Of a DNA stretch of 64,000 nt, positions 53,144 through 62,700 are shown piece after piece; the first letter of the stretch is position 1, and each line of letters opens with the position of its first letter. A program made the translations under genes and the position numbers. Source of the DNA: Cohnella zeiphila (GTDB taxonomy: Bacteria; Bacillota; Bacilli; Paenibacillales; Paenibacillaceae); contig NZ_JACJVO010000021.1 in the NCBI RefSeq assembly GCF_014212055.1, forward strand, positions 248,001 through 312,000. The letters run 5' to 3'. The notes under the pieces were generated by a model, which saw nothing but the letters and a program-made list of their open reading frames with translations, was not told where the DNA came from and did no database searches.

Positions 53144-53889
53144 CTCTTGCTCAGAATGTTGTCTGTTATTTAGACATTCTAGGATTTAAAAATATGGTAC
53201 TTAGTGATAGAGGGCAGGATGAGCCTCGTTTTTTACCCATTATTGAAGAAGTTTATAAAATAATAAAAGATCGATTAATGAAATCAGGTCTAGAGATAAA
53301 ACAATTTTCTGATTCAATTGTATTAGCAACAAGCTATTATTCAATTGCAAATACCATTAAGCTTTTACGTGCTGTGTGTGATGTACAGTACCATATGGTT
53401 GTTAGGGGGGTACTTGTAAGAGGCGGTGTATCTCTAGGAAAACACTTTTCCAGCGGTGATATACTTTATAGTGAGGGTCTGGTAAATGCTTATGTTTTAG
53501 AATCTTCACAAGCAAAATTTCCAAGAGTTTTAGTACATGATGGATTATTGGACATATTACTAAGTTCTCCAATGGGTAATAATGGAGAGGTAATTCGAGA
53601 ATTTTGTGAGTTGTTTTTGGTTGATAAGGATTCATTAACCTTTCTCAATTATATTTTGGATAAAGATATTTGCATACACGAAGATGCAATAAAAAAGTTG
53701 ATAAAGACTACAAATTTGTCGGAACCAGGACTATATGATAAATATCGTTGGCTCTCTGAATACCATAATTATTTAGTTTGCACGAAGGGAATGGATCCAA
53801 TCGATTTCGAACTTCCGCAGTTCCAAGTCTGGCGTAAAGAGATTTATGAATCGATTTCAAAAAAAAGGCCCAAAAATATTAATATATAA
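53140..53889 (+). CDS. Class III nucleotidyl-cyclase-like protein
   Basis: 249 residues. It opens with VVCYLDILGFKNMVLSD, where Asp12 matches the first metal ligand of class III cyclases (D.xGF). KQFSDSIVLATS (Asp58) matches the second, and VRGGVSLGKHFSSGDILYSE then GLVNAYVLESSQAKFPRVLV fits the remaining strands, with Asn in VNAY where the transition-state Asn sits. The Arg expected four residues later is absent, so activity is uncertain or the product differs. No membrane or HAMP domain. Coupled to the ParA-like ATPase. Confidence 0.65.
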   Translation: MTLAQNVVCYLDILGFKNMVLSDRGQDEPRFLPIIEEVYKIIKDRLMKSGLEIKQFSDSIVLATSYYSIANTIKLLRAVCDVQYHMVVRGVLVRGGVSLGKHFSSGDILYSEGLVNAYVLESSQAKFPRVLVHDGLLDILLSSPMGNNGEVIREFCELFLVDKDSLTFLNYILDKDICIHEDAIKKLIKTTNLSEPGLYDKYRWLSEYHNYLVCTKGMDPIDFELPQFQVWRKEIYESISKKRPKNINI

Positions 53890-54099
53890 GAATTACGAAT
53901 TGTTTAGAATAAACTTTAAAATGCAATAGATAGCATTACGACCCATTTGCCTGTATATTAATCAGCTGATTCTAAAGGAAAATATTTGTAGACTAATCTC
54001 AAAAAGTTGTGCAACCAATACTTCCATTTAAGCTTTGGTTGCACTAATTTACTTTCCTCACTGTCCCCATTCTATGAGAGCCCCCAGCAGTTACAATGG
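53890..54099. other. Gap after the ParA/cyclase pair
   Basis: AT-rich, no gene seen. It ends in the terminator at 54100. Confidence 0.4.
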
Positions 54100-54125
54100 A
54101 AACGGCAGCGATGCCGTTTTTTTTG
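54100..54125 (+). terminator. Terminator downstream of the ParA/cyclase pair
   Basis: AAACGGCA (54100-54107), loop GCGA, TGCCGTTT (54112-54119), then T-run. Confidence 0.75.
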
Positions 54126-54329
54126 TATACAAAAATCCTCAGTTAGACTGGGGCTGAGAAAGCCAATAGTGGGCAGAGAATAATTTTTGCTTTTGTGGTG
54201 AAGCCGTAGGAAACAGTGCATAGGAATTACAAACCAGCGTTCCATTAAGGAGAATTCCTGAGAACTCAACAGTAGATAAGTAAAATGATTCAATTTCAAT
54301 AGAAGGCGATGCCAAGCCTATTGTTCCAC

Positions 54330-54560
54330 CCATCTTTTGCGATTTTGATGAGGCGCTATTCCCATGTGTGATTTAAACAATTTACAGTAGTAAGAGTTCT
54401 TCTTCAAGCCGACCGCATCGGCGATCCAAGAGGCAGGCTTATCTGTCGACGTTAACAATCGCATCGCCTGATGAATTCGTCTAGTGTAGATATAATCCGA
54501 GATGCTGTCGCATCTTTGACCTTGCGATACACAGCCGGGCAATACGGGGCAACGAGCCAC
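54330..54560 (-). pseudogene. AraC-family regulator, C-terminal fragment
   Basis: Minus strand reads SISDYIYTRRIHQAMRLLTS ... PASWIADAVGLKKNSYYCKL, ending near RKRWVEQ. This is the C-terminal helix-turn-helix of an AraC regulator whose first part is missing. The rest of the gap 54126-54766 shows nothing else supported. Confidence 0.6.
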
Positions 54561-54766
54561 AATAAAACCAATCCTCGCCTTGTGAGAAAATCACGGGTAT
54601 CTTTATTTCCAACACCTCAGTCATCATCCCCTCCTAGTATATGCGAATTGCAATATATCATACTTGGGCAACTAGAGGAAGATCATATGTTCGCTGACAG
54701 ACAGTGGCACCTACATGTTGTAAAATAGATAGGAAATAGAATGTACGAGAGGTAGGCAACATACGA

Positions 54767-56242
54767 ATGCTGACGGGTGAAATTCGCAATAAGGTGGATA
54801 AAATCTGGACGGATATTTGGGCGGGGGGCATTTCGAATCCGCTGACCGTTATCGAACAATTAACGTACTTAATGTTCATCCGCTCGCTCGATGAGAGGGA
54901 ACTGGAGAACGAGAGCATGGAAGCGCTGGGCGGCGAAGTGGGCCCGAAGCTGTTCCCGCAGGATGAGCAGGGGCAGATGATGCGCTGGAGCAAGTTCAAG
55001 ACGAAGGATCCGAGAGTAATTTTTGAGATTGTGGGAACGCAAGTTTTTCCATATATCAAGGCTATGAACGGAGCGAGCAACTCGGCCTTCGCCCGCTACA
55101 TGCATGACGCCATGTTTCTGATTCCGACGCCGCAGGTGCTGCAGAAGATCATCACGGGGCTGGATGAGCTGTATGAGCATGATATTCAAAATCTGGACAT
55201 GCAGGGCGATCTCTACGAGTATATGCTGGGCAAGCTGGCGAGCGCGGGGCAGAACGGCCAATTCCGCACGCCCAAGCACATCCGTGACATGATGGTGCGC
55301 TTGCTCGCCCCGACGCCGAACGATAAGATCTGCGACCCCGCCTGCGGCACGGCCGGTTTCCTCGTATCTTCCGCCGAATACATCCGCGAGAAGTATGAGG
55401 CGGAGATGACGAGCGAACAGTGGGATCACTTCGCGGGAGAGATGTTCTCCGGCTTTGATACGGACCGGACGATGCTTCGCCTGTCGGCGATGAACCTGAT
55501 GCTTCACTCCATCACGCAGCCACACGTCGATTATGTGGACAGTGTCTCGAAGCAGAATGATATTTCTTCGAAGTATGACCTCATCCTGGCGAATCCGCCG
55601 TTCACCGGCACCGTCGACGCGGAAAGTATTCACGACAATCTGAAGACTGTCTGCGACACAAAGAAGACGGAGCTGCTGTTCGTCGCGCTGTTCCTGCGCA
55701 TGCTGCGCAAGGGCGGGCGGTGCGCGTGCATCGTGCCGGACGGTGTCCTGTTCGGTTCGACGAAGGCTCACAAGTCATTGCGCAAGGAATTGGTGGAAAA
55801 TCATCAGCTGCAAGCGGTGGTGTCCATGCCGAGCGGCGTTTTCAAACCGTATGCCGGGGTCAGCACAGCGATTCTGATCTTCACGAAGACGGGATCGGGT
55901 GGCACCGACAAAGTCTGGTTCTACGACATGAAGGCCGACGGCTTCTCGCTGGACGACAAGCGCTCGCCGATCGAGGCGAACGACATCCCCGATATCATCG
56001 TGCGCTATCACAATCTCGCCGGCGAAGCGGATCGCAAGCCGACGGAAAAGAGCTTCCTGGTGGATAAGTCTGCGATCGTAGCGAACGACTATGCGCTCTC
56101 AATCAACAAGTATAAGGAAACAGTTGTTCAAAAGGTGGAATACCCATCTACTAAAGAGATTATGGCGGAGTTGTTTGCAATTGAGGATCGCATCGCGGTG
56201 GGGCTGAAGGAACTGGAGGCGATGCTGAATGAAAAAGGATAA
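54767..56242 (+). CDS. hsdM: Type I restriction-modification methylase subunit HsdM
   Basis: 491 residues, G+C-rich. HsdM N-terminal helices (EIRNKVDKIWTDIWAGGISN, YLMFIRSLDERE), motif I DPACGTAGFLVSSAEYI and motif IV LILANPPFTGTVD are clear, giving N6-adenine methylation when joined with two HsdM and one HsdS. ATG 54767 is preceded by AGGTAGG. Its stop overlaps the start of hsdS1 (56229), so the operon order is M-S-int-S-R. Confidence 0.93.
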   Translation: MLTGEIRNKVDKIWTDIWAGGISNPLTVIEQLTYLMFIRSLDERELENESMEALGGEVGPKLFPQDEQGQMMRWSKFKTKDPRVIFEIVGTQVFPYIKAMNGASNSAFARYMHDAMFLIPTPQVLQKIITGLDELYEHDIQNLDMQGDLYEYMLGKLASAGQNGQFRTPKHIRDMMVRLLAPTPNDKICDPACGTAGFLVSSAEYIREKYEAEMTSEQWDHFAGEMFSGFDTDRTMLRLSAMNLMLHSITQPHVDYVDSVSKQNDISSKYDLILANPPFTGTVDAESIHDNLKTVCDTKKTELLFVALFLRMLRKGGRCACIVPDGVLFGSTKAHKSLRKELVENHQLQAVVSMPSGVFKPYAGVSTAILIFTKTGSGGTDKVWFYDMKADGFSLDDKRSPIEANDIPDIIVRYHNLAGEADRKPTEKSFLVDKSAIVANDYALSINKYKETVVQKVEYPSTKEIMAELFAIEDRIAVGLKELEAMLNEKG

Positions 56243-57410
56243 GTGGCGAGTCGTAAAACTCGAAGATATTCTTCGAATTGATAAAAAAGCAGTTACACCT
56301 GAGGAATCTCGAAATAGGCCGTATCTTGGTCTTGAACATATTCTCAAGAACACTGGCGAAATAGCAGGAGGGCGCCAAGACAGTAGTGCGGATGTTAAAA
56401 GTATTAAGTTTGCCTTTGATAAGCGTCACATTCTTTACGGGAAATTGCGACCGAATCTCAACAAAGTAGCTCTCCCTGATTTTTCTGGTGTTTGCAGCAC
56501 TGATATATACCCGCTACTGATTGACGAAAGTTTGGTAGATAGAAGGTTCGTTGGTGCTATTTTACGTAGCAACAAGTTTGTTATGCATGCATCAAGTCAA
56601 GCGCGTGGGGTAAATTTGCCGAGAGTAGAGGAAAGTGTTATCTACAACTTTTTAGTTTCTTTGCCTCCGCTCAATGAACAGTTTAAAATAGCTGAAATAC
56701 TTAGCAAGGTAACAGAGTTAATTCTTTTGCAAAAACAGCAAATAACGAAACTTGATTTGATGGTCAAATCCCGATTTATCGAGATGTTTGGGGATCCAAT
56801 TTTTAATCCGTATAGATTACCAGTAGTGAAGTTGGGAGATATTACGACAACCGAACCGCAGAATGGCTTATATAAACCATTATCAGACTATGTTCAAGAT
56901 GATACAGGTACTCCTATTTTAAGAATTGACGCTTTTTATAATGGAGTTGTTACAGACTTCAGGCAGCTGAAACGTTTGAGATGTAACGAGATTGAGAAGC
57001 AGCGTTATCTGCTATGCGAAAACGATATTGTAATTAACAGAGTAAATAGTCTTGAATATTTGGGGAAGTGCGCTCATATTCGAGGTTTACTTGAAGACAC
57101 AGTATTCGAATCTAATATGATGCGGTTACATGTTGACGAAAATAAGTTTAATGCAAAATACGTTGCTTGTTTGTTATGTACAGATTATATCTATAATCAG
57201 ATTTTAAGCCATGCGAAGAAATCGGTAAATCAAGCTAGTATTAACCAGAAAGATGTTCAGGATTTTGATATTTATATGCCACCGCTCGAGAGTCAAAATC
57301 AATTTGCAATGTTCGTCGCACAAGTCGACAAATCGAAATTTGAAGTTCAGCAAGGACTAAAACAGCTGGAGCTTCAGTACAACGCGCTTATGCAACAATA
57401 TTTTGGTTAA
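56229..57410 (+). CDS. hsdS: HsdS specificity subunit 1
   Basis: 393 residues with two target-recognition domains (about 1-160 and 190-370), each ended by a conserved helix: LNEQFKIAEILSKVTELILL with KSRFIEMFGDP, and LESQNQFAMFVAQVDKSKF with LQYNALMQQYF. AT-rich, unlike hsdM. GTG/ATG start at 56229 overlaps hsdM. The central KSRFIEMFGDP segment carries a DNA repeat (56769-56797) also found in hsdS2, a likely recombination point for domain exchange. Confidence 0.88.
   Translation: MKKDKWRVVKLEDILRIDKKAVTPEESRNRPYLGLEHILKNTGEIAGGRQDSSADVKSIKFAFDKRHILYGKLRPNLNKVALPDFSGVCSTDIYPLLIDESLVDRRFVGAILRSNKFVMHASSQARGVNLPRVEESVIYNFLVSLPPLNEQFKIAEILSKVTELILLQKQQITKLDLMVKSRFIEMFGDPIFNPYRLPVVKLGDITTTEPQNGLYKPLSDYVQDDTGTPILRIDAFYNGVVTDFRQLKRLRCNEIEKQRYLLCENDIVINRVNSLEYLGKCAHIRGLLEDTVFESNMMRLHVDENKFNAKYVACLLCTDYIYNQILSHAKKSVNQASINQKDVQDFDIYMPPLESQNQFAMFVAQVDKSKFEVQQGLKQLELQYNALMQQYFG
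56764..56797 (+). repeat. Recombination-type repeat in hsdS1
   Basis: TCAAATCCCGATTTATCGAG and following bases to GGGGATCC. 29 bases (56769-56797) recur in hsdS2 at 59052-59080 with one mismatch; 18 bases recur at 58478-58495. All three copies are in the same orientation. Confidence 0.75.
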
Positions 57411-57476
57411 ATTGTGATTAATTCTCCAATAATGTGCAATAAGAAAAAATACGCACAGATTAGGAGAATGGAAAAT

Positions 57477-58475
57477 ATGAAAGAGACATTGATTGCGGAT
57501 ATCGAACAGAAAATGACGGATGTGTTGAATAACGCCCAAATGGAAAGGCTTCACAAGGTATTAAACCGATGCTTATACAACTTCACCGTGACTGAATGTG
57601 TCAATGGTTCGATAGATGACGAAGAAGAACCGACGAATGAAACGCTTTTAGAATCGTTTCTGGCTTCCAAGCGAGTTGAAGGGTGTTCTGAAAAGTCATT
57701 GAAATATTATTATTCAACTATCCGGAACACCCTTAACATTATGAAGAAAGCAGTCAAGCATATCACTACAGATGACCTGAGACAGTATCTTGCGGATTAT
57801 CAACGCAACAGCAACTCGAGTAAGGTGACCATTGACAATATTCGCAGGATACTTTCTAGCTTCTTCTCATGGTTGGAGGACGAGAACCATATTCTCAAAA
57901 GTCCTGTAAGACGAATTCACAAGGTTAAAACAGGAAAGACAGTCAAGGAAACTTACACGGATGAAGCGTTAGAACTAATGCGCGATAACTGCGGCTCCAT
58001 TCGAGATTTGGCGATTATTGATTTGCTTGCTTCTACAGGGATGCGTGTCGGTGAAATGGTGAAGTTAAACCGCGAAGAAATTGATTTTGATAGCCGTGAA
58101 TGTATTGTTTTCGGAAAGGGAGAGAAAGAACGCCCAGTTTATTTTGATGCACGAACCAAGATACATCTGCAAAGTTATCTGGCTAGTCGAACAGACGATA
58201 ATCCCGCGCTATTCGTTTCACTAACAAAACCGTTTAATCGTTTGGAGATCAGCGGTGTTGAGATTAGACTTCGGGAACTTGGTCGGAAACTGAATATCCC
58301 GAAAGTTCATCCCCATAAGTTCCGCAGAACATTGGCGACGAGAGCCATCGACAAAGGGATGCCGATTGAGCAGGTCCAGCAGTTATTGGGACATCAGAAA
58401 ATTGACACTACTTTACAATACGCGATGGTAAGCCAAAATAATGTGAAAATATCGCACCGAAAGTATATTGGTTGA
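57477..58475 (+). CDS. Tyrosine recombinase within the hsdS locus
   Basis: 332 residues from ATG 57477 (AGGAGA upstream; earlier ATGs lack a site). SAM-like N-terminal domain (LLESFLASKRVEGCSEKSLK) and catalytic domain: LLASTGMRVGEMVKLNREEI (first Arg), VFGKGEKERPVYFD (Lys), HPHKFRRTLATRAID (His-x-x-Arg), LLGHQKIDTTLQYAMVS (His and Tyr nucleophile). It belongs to the XerC/D-like group found next to phase-variable hsdS genes, so its role is likely HsdS domain shuffling. A repeat copy immediately follows its stop. Confidence 0.88.
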   Translation: MKETLIADIEQKMTDVLNNAQMERLHKVLNRCLYNFTVTECVNGSIDDEEEPTNETLLESFLASKRVEGCSEKSLKYYYSTIRNTLNIMKKAVKHITTDDLRQYLADYQRNSNSSKVTIDNIRRILSSFFSWLEDENHILKSPVRRIHKVKTGKTVKETYTDEALELMRDNCGSIRDLAIIDLLASTGMRVGEMVKLNREEIDFDSRECIVFGKGEKERPVYFDARTKIHLQSYLASRTDDNPALFVSLTKPFNRLEISGVEIRLRELGRKLNIPKVHPHKFRRTLATRAIDKGMPIEQVQQLLGHQKIDTTLQYAMVSQNNVKISHRKYIG

Positions 58476-58477
58476 TT

Positions 58478-58529
58478 TCAAATCCCGATTTATCGCCAAA
58501 AGTCTAAGGTTAGGGCTGGAGGTGGTGGT
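58478..58529 (+). repeat. hsdS scar between the recombinase gene and hsdS2
   Basis: The 18 bases TCAAATCCCGATTTATCG (58478-58495) repeat the hsdS junction. Read in frame they give KSRFIAKSLRLGLEVVV and a stop, which looks like a stub left by past recombination. It contains the GGAGGTGG ribosome site for hsdS2. Confidence 0.6.
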
Positions 58530-59747
58530 ATGAAAACAGGAGCGCTAATGCAATTATCTAGCATTTGCAATCTGAATATGGGACAATCTCCTGATTCGTC
58601 AAGCTACAATCAAGACGGCGAAGGGCTTCCTTTCTTTCAGGGCAATGCTGACTTCGGCGATTTGCATCCAAAAGTGCGTTATTGGTGTAATCGCCCCACT
58701 AAAATTGCGAAAGCAGGCGACATCTTGCTTTCCGTCCGCGCTCCAATTGGTGCGTTGAATATAGCGACCGAGGAATGTTGTATTGGGCGAGGTCTTGCTG
58801 CGCTCTCAGTAAAGGAAAATGTCAGCGACACTCGGTATCTGCTCTACGCCTTGCGCAGTCGTGTGGATGAACTCGTCGCTAAAGGAACGGGAAGTACGTT
58901 TAAGGCGATAAGCAAAACCACTTTAGAGGATATTCGAATACCTCTTCCTGTCCTAGTTAAACAAAGAGAAATCGCTAAACAACTGGACAAATTAAGCGCA
59001 CTGGTAGCTCTGCGCAAACAGCAGATTGAACAACTTGATCTGTTAATTAAGTCCCGATTTATCGAGATGTTCGGGGATCCTCAAGCACCATCACTACACC
59101 CTGTAGTATCCCTTGAAACGGTCGCTAACATTGTTTCAGGGATTACTAAAGGTAGAAAAGTGCCAATCGAACGGCTACATTCAGTTCCATATATGCGTGT
59201 TGCAAATGTAAAGGATGGCTATATTGACTTGTCTGAAATTAAGATGATTGAGGTAACCGACAGTGAAATAGAACGATACCGAATTATTCCTGGTGATATT
59301 TTAATGACGGAAGGTGGAGACCCAGATAAACTGGGACGCGGAGCAATCTGGATACATCAGATTGATAACTGCATTCACCAGAATCACATATTTCGTGTTC
59401 GCCTACAAAGGGAGAAAGTCAATCCACTATATTTTGTAGAATATTTGAAACAGCCAATGATAAAACAATATTTCTTTTCTTGCGCAAAACAGACTACTGG
59501 GATAGCAAGTATTAATATGTCACAGCTTAAAGCAGCACCTACAATTGTTCCACCGCTTGATCTTCAAAACGCCTTCGCCGCCTTCGTCGGTCAAGTCGAC
59601 AAATCGAAATTTATCAGTTTGACTTCACAGCTCAACAGCATATTGCGAAGTATTTTGAACTTTGTCGTTATACACGAAGATAAATCCGAACAATCTACTA
59701 GATTATGGTACAATATAATGGAATTTAAAAAATTAAAATCAGGGTGA
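58530..59747 (+). CDS. hsdS: HsdS specificity subunit 2
   Basis: 405 residues from ATG 58530 (GGAGGTGG upstream). Two target-recognition domains: the first with ICNLNMGQSPDSSSYNQDGE and GDILLSVRAPIGALN, the second with RVANVKDGYIDLSEIKMIEV and PGDILMTEGGDPDKLGRG. Conserved helices: LVKQREIAKQLDKLSALVAL, LIKSRFIEMFGDP, VGQVDKSKF. After VDKSKF the tail (ISLTSQLNSILRSILNF..) departs from the usual ending, perhaps after a frameshift, so stability of the HsdM interaction may be changed. Its domains differ from those of hsdS1, giving alternative recognition sequences. Confidence 0.85.
   Translation: MKTGALMQLSSICNLNMGQSPDSSSYNQDGEGLPFFQGNADFGDLHPKVRYWCNRPTKIAKAGDILLSVRAPIGALNIATEECCIGRGLAALSVKENVSDTRYLLYALRSRVDELVAKGTGSTFKAISKTTLEDIRIPLPVLVKQREIAKQLDKLSALVALRKQQIEQLDLLIKSRFIEMFGDPQAPSLHPVVSLETVANIVSGITKGRKVPIERLHSVPYMRVANVKDGYIDLSEIKMIEVTDSEIERYRIIPGDILMTEGGDPDKLGRGAIWIHQIDNCIHQNHIFRVRLQREKVNPLYFVEYLKQPMIKQYFFSCAKQTTGIASINMSQLKAAPTIVPPLDLQNAFAAFVGQVDKSKFISLTSQLNSILRSILNFVVIHEDKSEQSTRLWYNIMEFKKLKSG
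59052..59080 (+). repeat. Recombination-type repeat in hsdS2
   Basis: TCCCGATTTATCGAGATGTT then CGGGGATCC, one base different from the copy in hsdS1 and in the same orientation. Exchange between the copies would join the first half of one hsdS to the second half of the other. Confidence 0.75.
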
Positions 59748-59752
59748 GCCCA

Positions 59753-62700
59753 ATGCCCGCGAACTTTGACTTCCTGCAAGGCCAAACCGAATACGAGTTG
59801 TTCGCCTCAGCGGCGATCGAGGCGGAGCGGGTGCTGGCCACTTCGCCGGCAATGGCGGCGGTGGGAAGCCGCAAGGCGATGGAACTGGCAGTGAAGTGGG
59901 TGTACGCAGCCGATAACACCGTCAAGATGCCATACAAGGACAACTTGCAGTCGCTTCTTCATGAGCCGACGTTCCGGTTCGCGATGGAGAATGCGACGTG
60001 GTCCAAGCTGCTCTATATCGTGAAGCTGGGCAACTTGGCCGTCCACACGGAGAAGGACGTAGATCGCAGCGAAGCAGTGTTCTCCCTAGCCGCACTGCAC
60101 GAATTCCTCCAGTGGCTGGACTACTGCTACGGCACCCGCTATGAGGAACGCGTCTTCGATGAACGGCTCATTCCGGAAGGTAAGGTGGTGCTCGACGAAG
60201 CGGCGATCAAGGCGAGCCAGAGTCTGATCGAGCAGCAGAACGCGGAGATCGAGAAGCTGCGCGCGCAGATCGAAGCGATGAGCGGCCAGCTCACCGAAGC
60301 GAAGCCGCAACATCAGGCGGAGCGCAGGTTCACGCCGATCGACCTGCCGGAGTACCTGACACGCAAGAAGTACATCGATGTCGATCTCAAACTACTCGGC
60401 TGGACGATCGGCGACGACGCACGTGAGGAAGTGCCGCTGACCGGCATGCCTAATGCGGCGGAGGAGGGCTTCGCCGACTACATCCTCTACGGTAAGGACG
60501 GGCTGCCGCTGGCGATCATCGAAGCGAAGCGCACGTCCAAGGATCCGAAGATCGGTACTCAGCAGGCGAAGCTATACGCGGACTGTCTGGAGCGCATGAC
60601 GGGCCGACGCCCAATGATGTTCACGACGAACGGCTTCGAGACGTACTTGTGGGACGACAAGAGCTCTCCGCAGCGCCGGGTGAGCGGGATGTTCGCCAAG
60701 GCCGATCTGGAGAAGCTGATGCAGCGCCGCGAACAGCGCAAGCCGCTTGCCGACATCTCGATTGACGACAAGATCACCGATCGATACTATCAGAAGGAAG
60801 CGATCCGGGCGGTCTGCGAGAATATCGAAACCGGCCACCGGAAGTCGCTGCTCGTCATGGCGACCGGCACGGGCAAGACGAGAACGGCTTCGAGCCTTAC
60901 CGATGTGCTGTCCCGCGGCGGCCATGTCACGAACATTCTTTTCCTAGCGGATCGTACCGCTCTGGTGAAGCAGGCCAAGGACGACTTCAAGAACTACCTG
61001 CCGGACATGTCGCTATGCAACCTGCTGAGCAACAAAGACGATAAATCGGCGCGGATCGTCTTCTCTACCTATCCGACGATGCTGAACGCGATCGATACTG
61101 CAAAGAACCCGGACGGCGAGCGTCTGTTCACCCCCGCGCACTTCGATCTCATCGTCATCGACGAGGCGCATCGCAGTATTTTCAAGAAATACCGAGCGAT
61201 CTTCGAGTACTTCGACGCACTGCTGGTCGGCCTGACCGCGACGCCGAAGACGGAGGTCGACCGCAACACGTACGACTTCTTCGAGATGGAGAAGGGCGTG
61301 CCGACGTACGCCTACGATTACGAGACAGCGGTTGAGAAGGACCACGTGCTCGTCCCGTACTTCAACATCGAGGTCGTGACCAAATTTCTGGATCAAGGCA
61401 TCTCTTATGATGATCTGTCGGATGAGGAGAAGGAGCGTTACGAGGAAGACTTCACGGATGAGGACGGCAATATGCCGGATGTGATTCCGGCGCCGGCGGT
61501 GAACCAGTTTATTTTCAACCAGGATACGGTCGATCGTGTGCTCCAGGATCTGATGACGAGAGGGATTAAGGTCGCTGGAGGGGATCGGATCGGGAAGACG
61601 ATCATCTTCGCGCAGAACAAGAAGCACGCCGAGTACATTGTGGAGCGGTTCAACAAACTGTACCCGCAGCACAAGGGCGGCTTTGCCAAGCGGATCACGT
61701 ATCAGGACAGCTACGCGCAATCGCTGATTGATGAGTTCAAGGTGCCGGGGAAGGAGCCGCACATCGCTGTGTCGGTGGACATGCTGGATACGGGCATCGA
61801 CGTGCCGCAAATCGTGAACCTCGTGTTCTTTAAAAGAGTGCGTTCGAAGGCGAAGTTCTGGCAGATGATTGGACGGGGCACTCGGCTGTGCAAGGATCTG
61901 TTCGGGGCGGGCGAAGACAAGATGCGATTTGTGATTTTCGACTACTTGGGCAATTTCGAATTCTTCCGGCAAAATAAAGAGGGGCTGGAAGGCAACGAGA
62001 CAATGAGCTTGTCCGAAGCGATCTTTGCCAAGCGGGTGCGGCTCATTCATCATTTGCAGCACGCCATGTTCGCCGACGATCCGCATCAGCAGCTGAGATC
62101 GGAGCTGGTTCAGGTTGTGCATCGCCAGGTGGAGCAGCTCAATCCGGAGCTGATAGCGGTGAAGTTGAGGCTGCAATATGTGGAGAAGTTCAAGTTGTCA
62201 GGCGCGTACGTTTGCCTGTCGGATGCGGACAAACATGAACTGATCGTGCACCTTGCTGCGCTGGTGTACACGGACGAGACGGATGAATATGCGAAGCGCT
62301 TCGACAATCTCATGTACGGCCTCATGCTGTCGGGGATTGAGGGAACGCCGCAGTTCAAGAAGAACCGGAAGCAGTTGACTGATATCTGCGAGGCGCTGTC
62401 GCGGCGGGCGACGATCCCGCAGGTGAAGGAGAAGCTTGCGCTCATTAAGACAGTTGTCAGCGAGGAGTTCTGGGATGAAGCGGGGCTGCTGGATTATGAG
62501 CGGGTTCGGGCGGAGTTGCGCGGACTGATCAAGTTCATCGTGGAAGAAGGCGAAAGCGGGTTCGTCTATACGAATCTGAAGGATGAGGTGCTGGGCACGA
62601 AGGAAGGCGAAGCGCTCTACCAGGCCTACGACTTCGAAGATTACAAGCTGAAGGTGAACCGCTACATCGAGAACAATCGCGATCACCTCGCGATCCACAA

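Noticed and set aside
54072..54333. Minus-strand frames next to the AraC fragment
   Set aside because: They follow its stop codon, have no ribosome site and no recognisable protein pattern.
57468..58475. Tyrosine recombinase as integrase of the whole conjugative element
   Set aside because: It lies inside the hsd operon with matching repeats in hsdS, and a serine integrase sits at the element end; hsdS shuffling explains it better.
61013..62176. A 387-codon antisense frame opposite hsdR
   Set aside because: Arg/His/Leu-rich shadow composition over a gene with all its helicase motifs.
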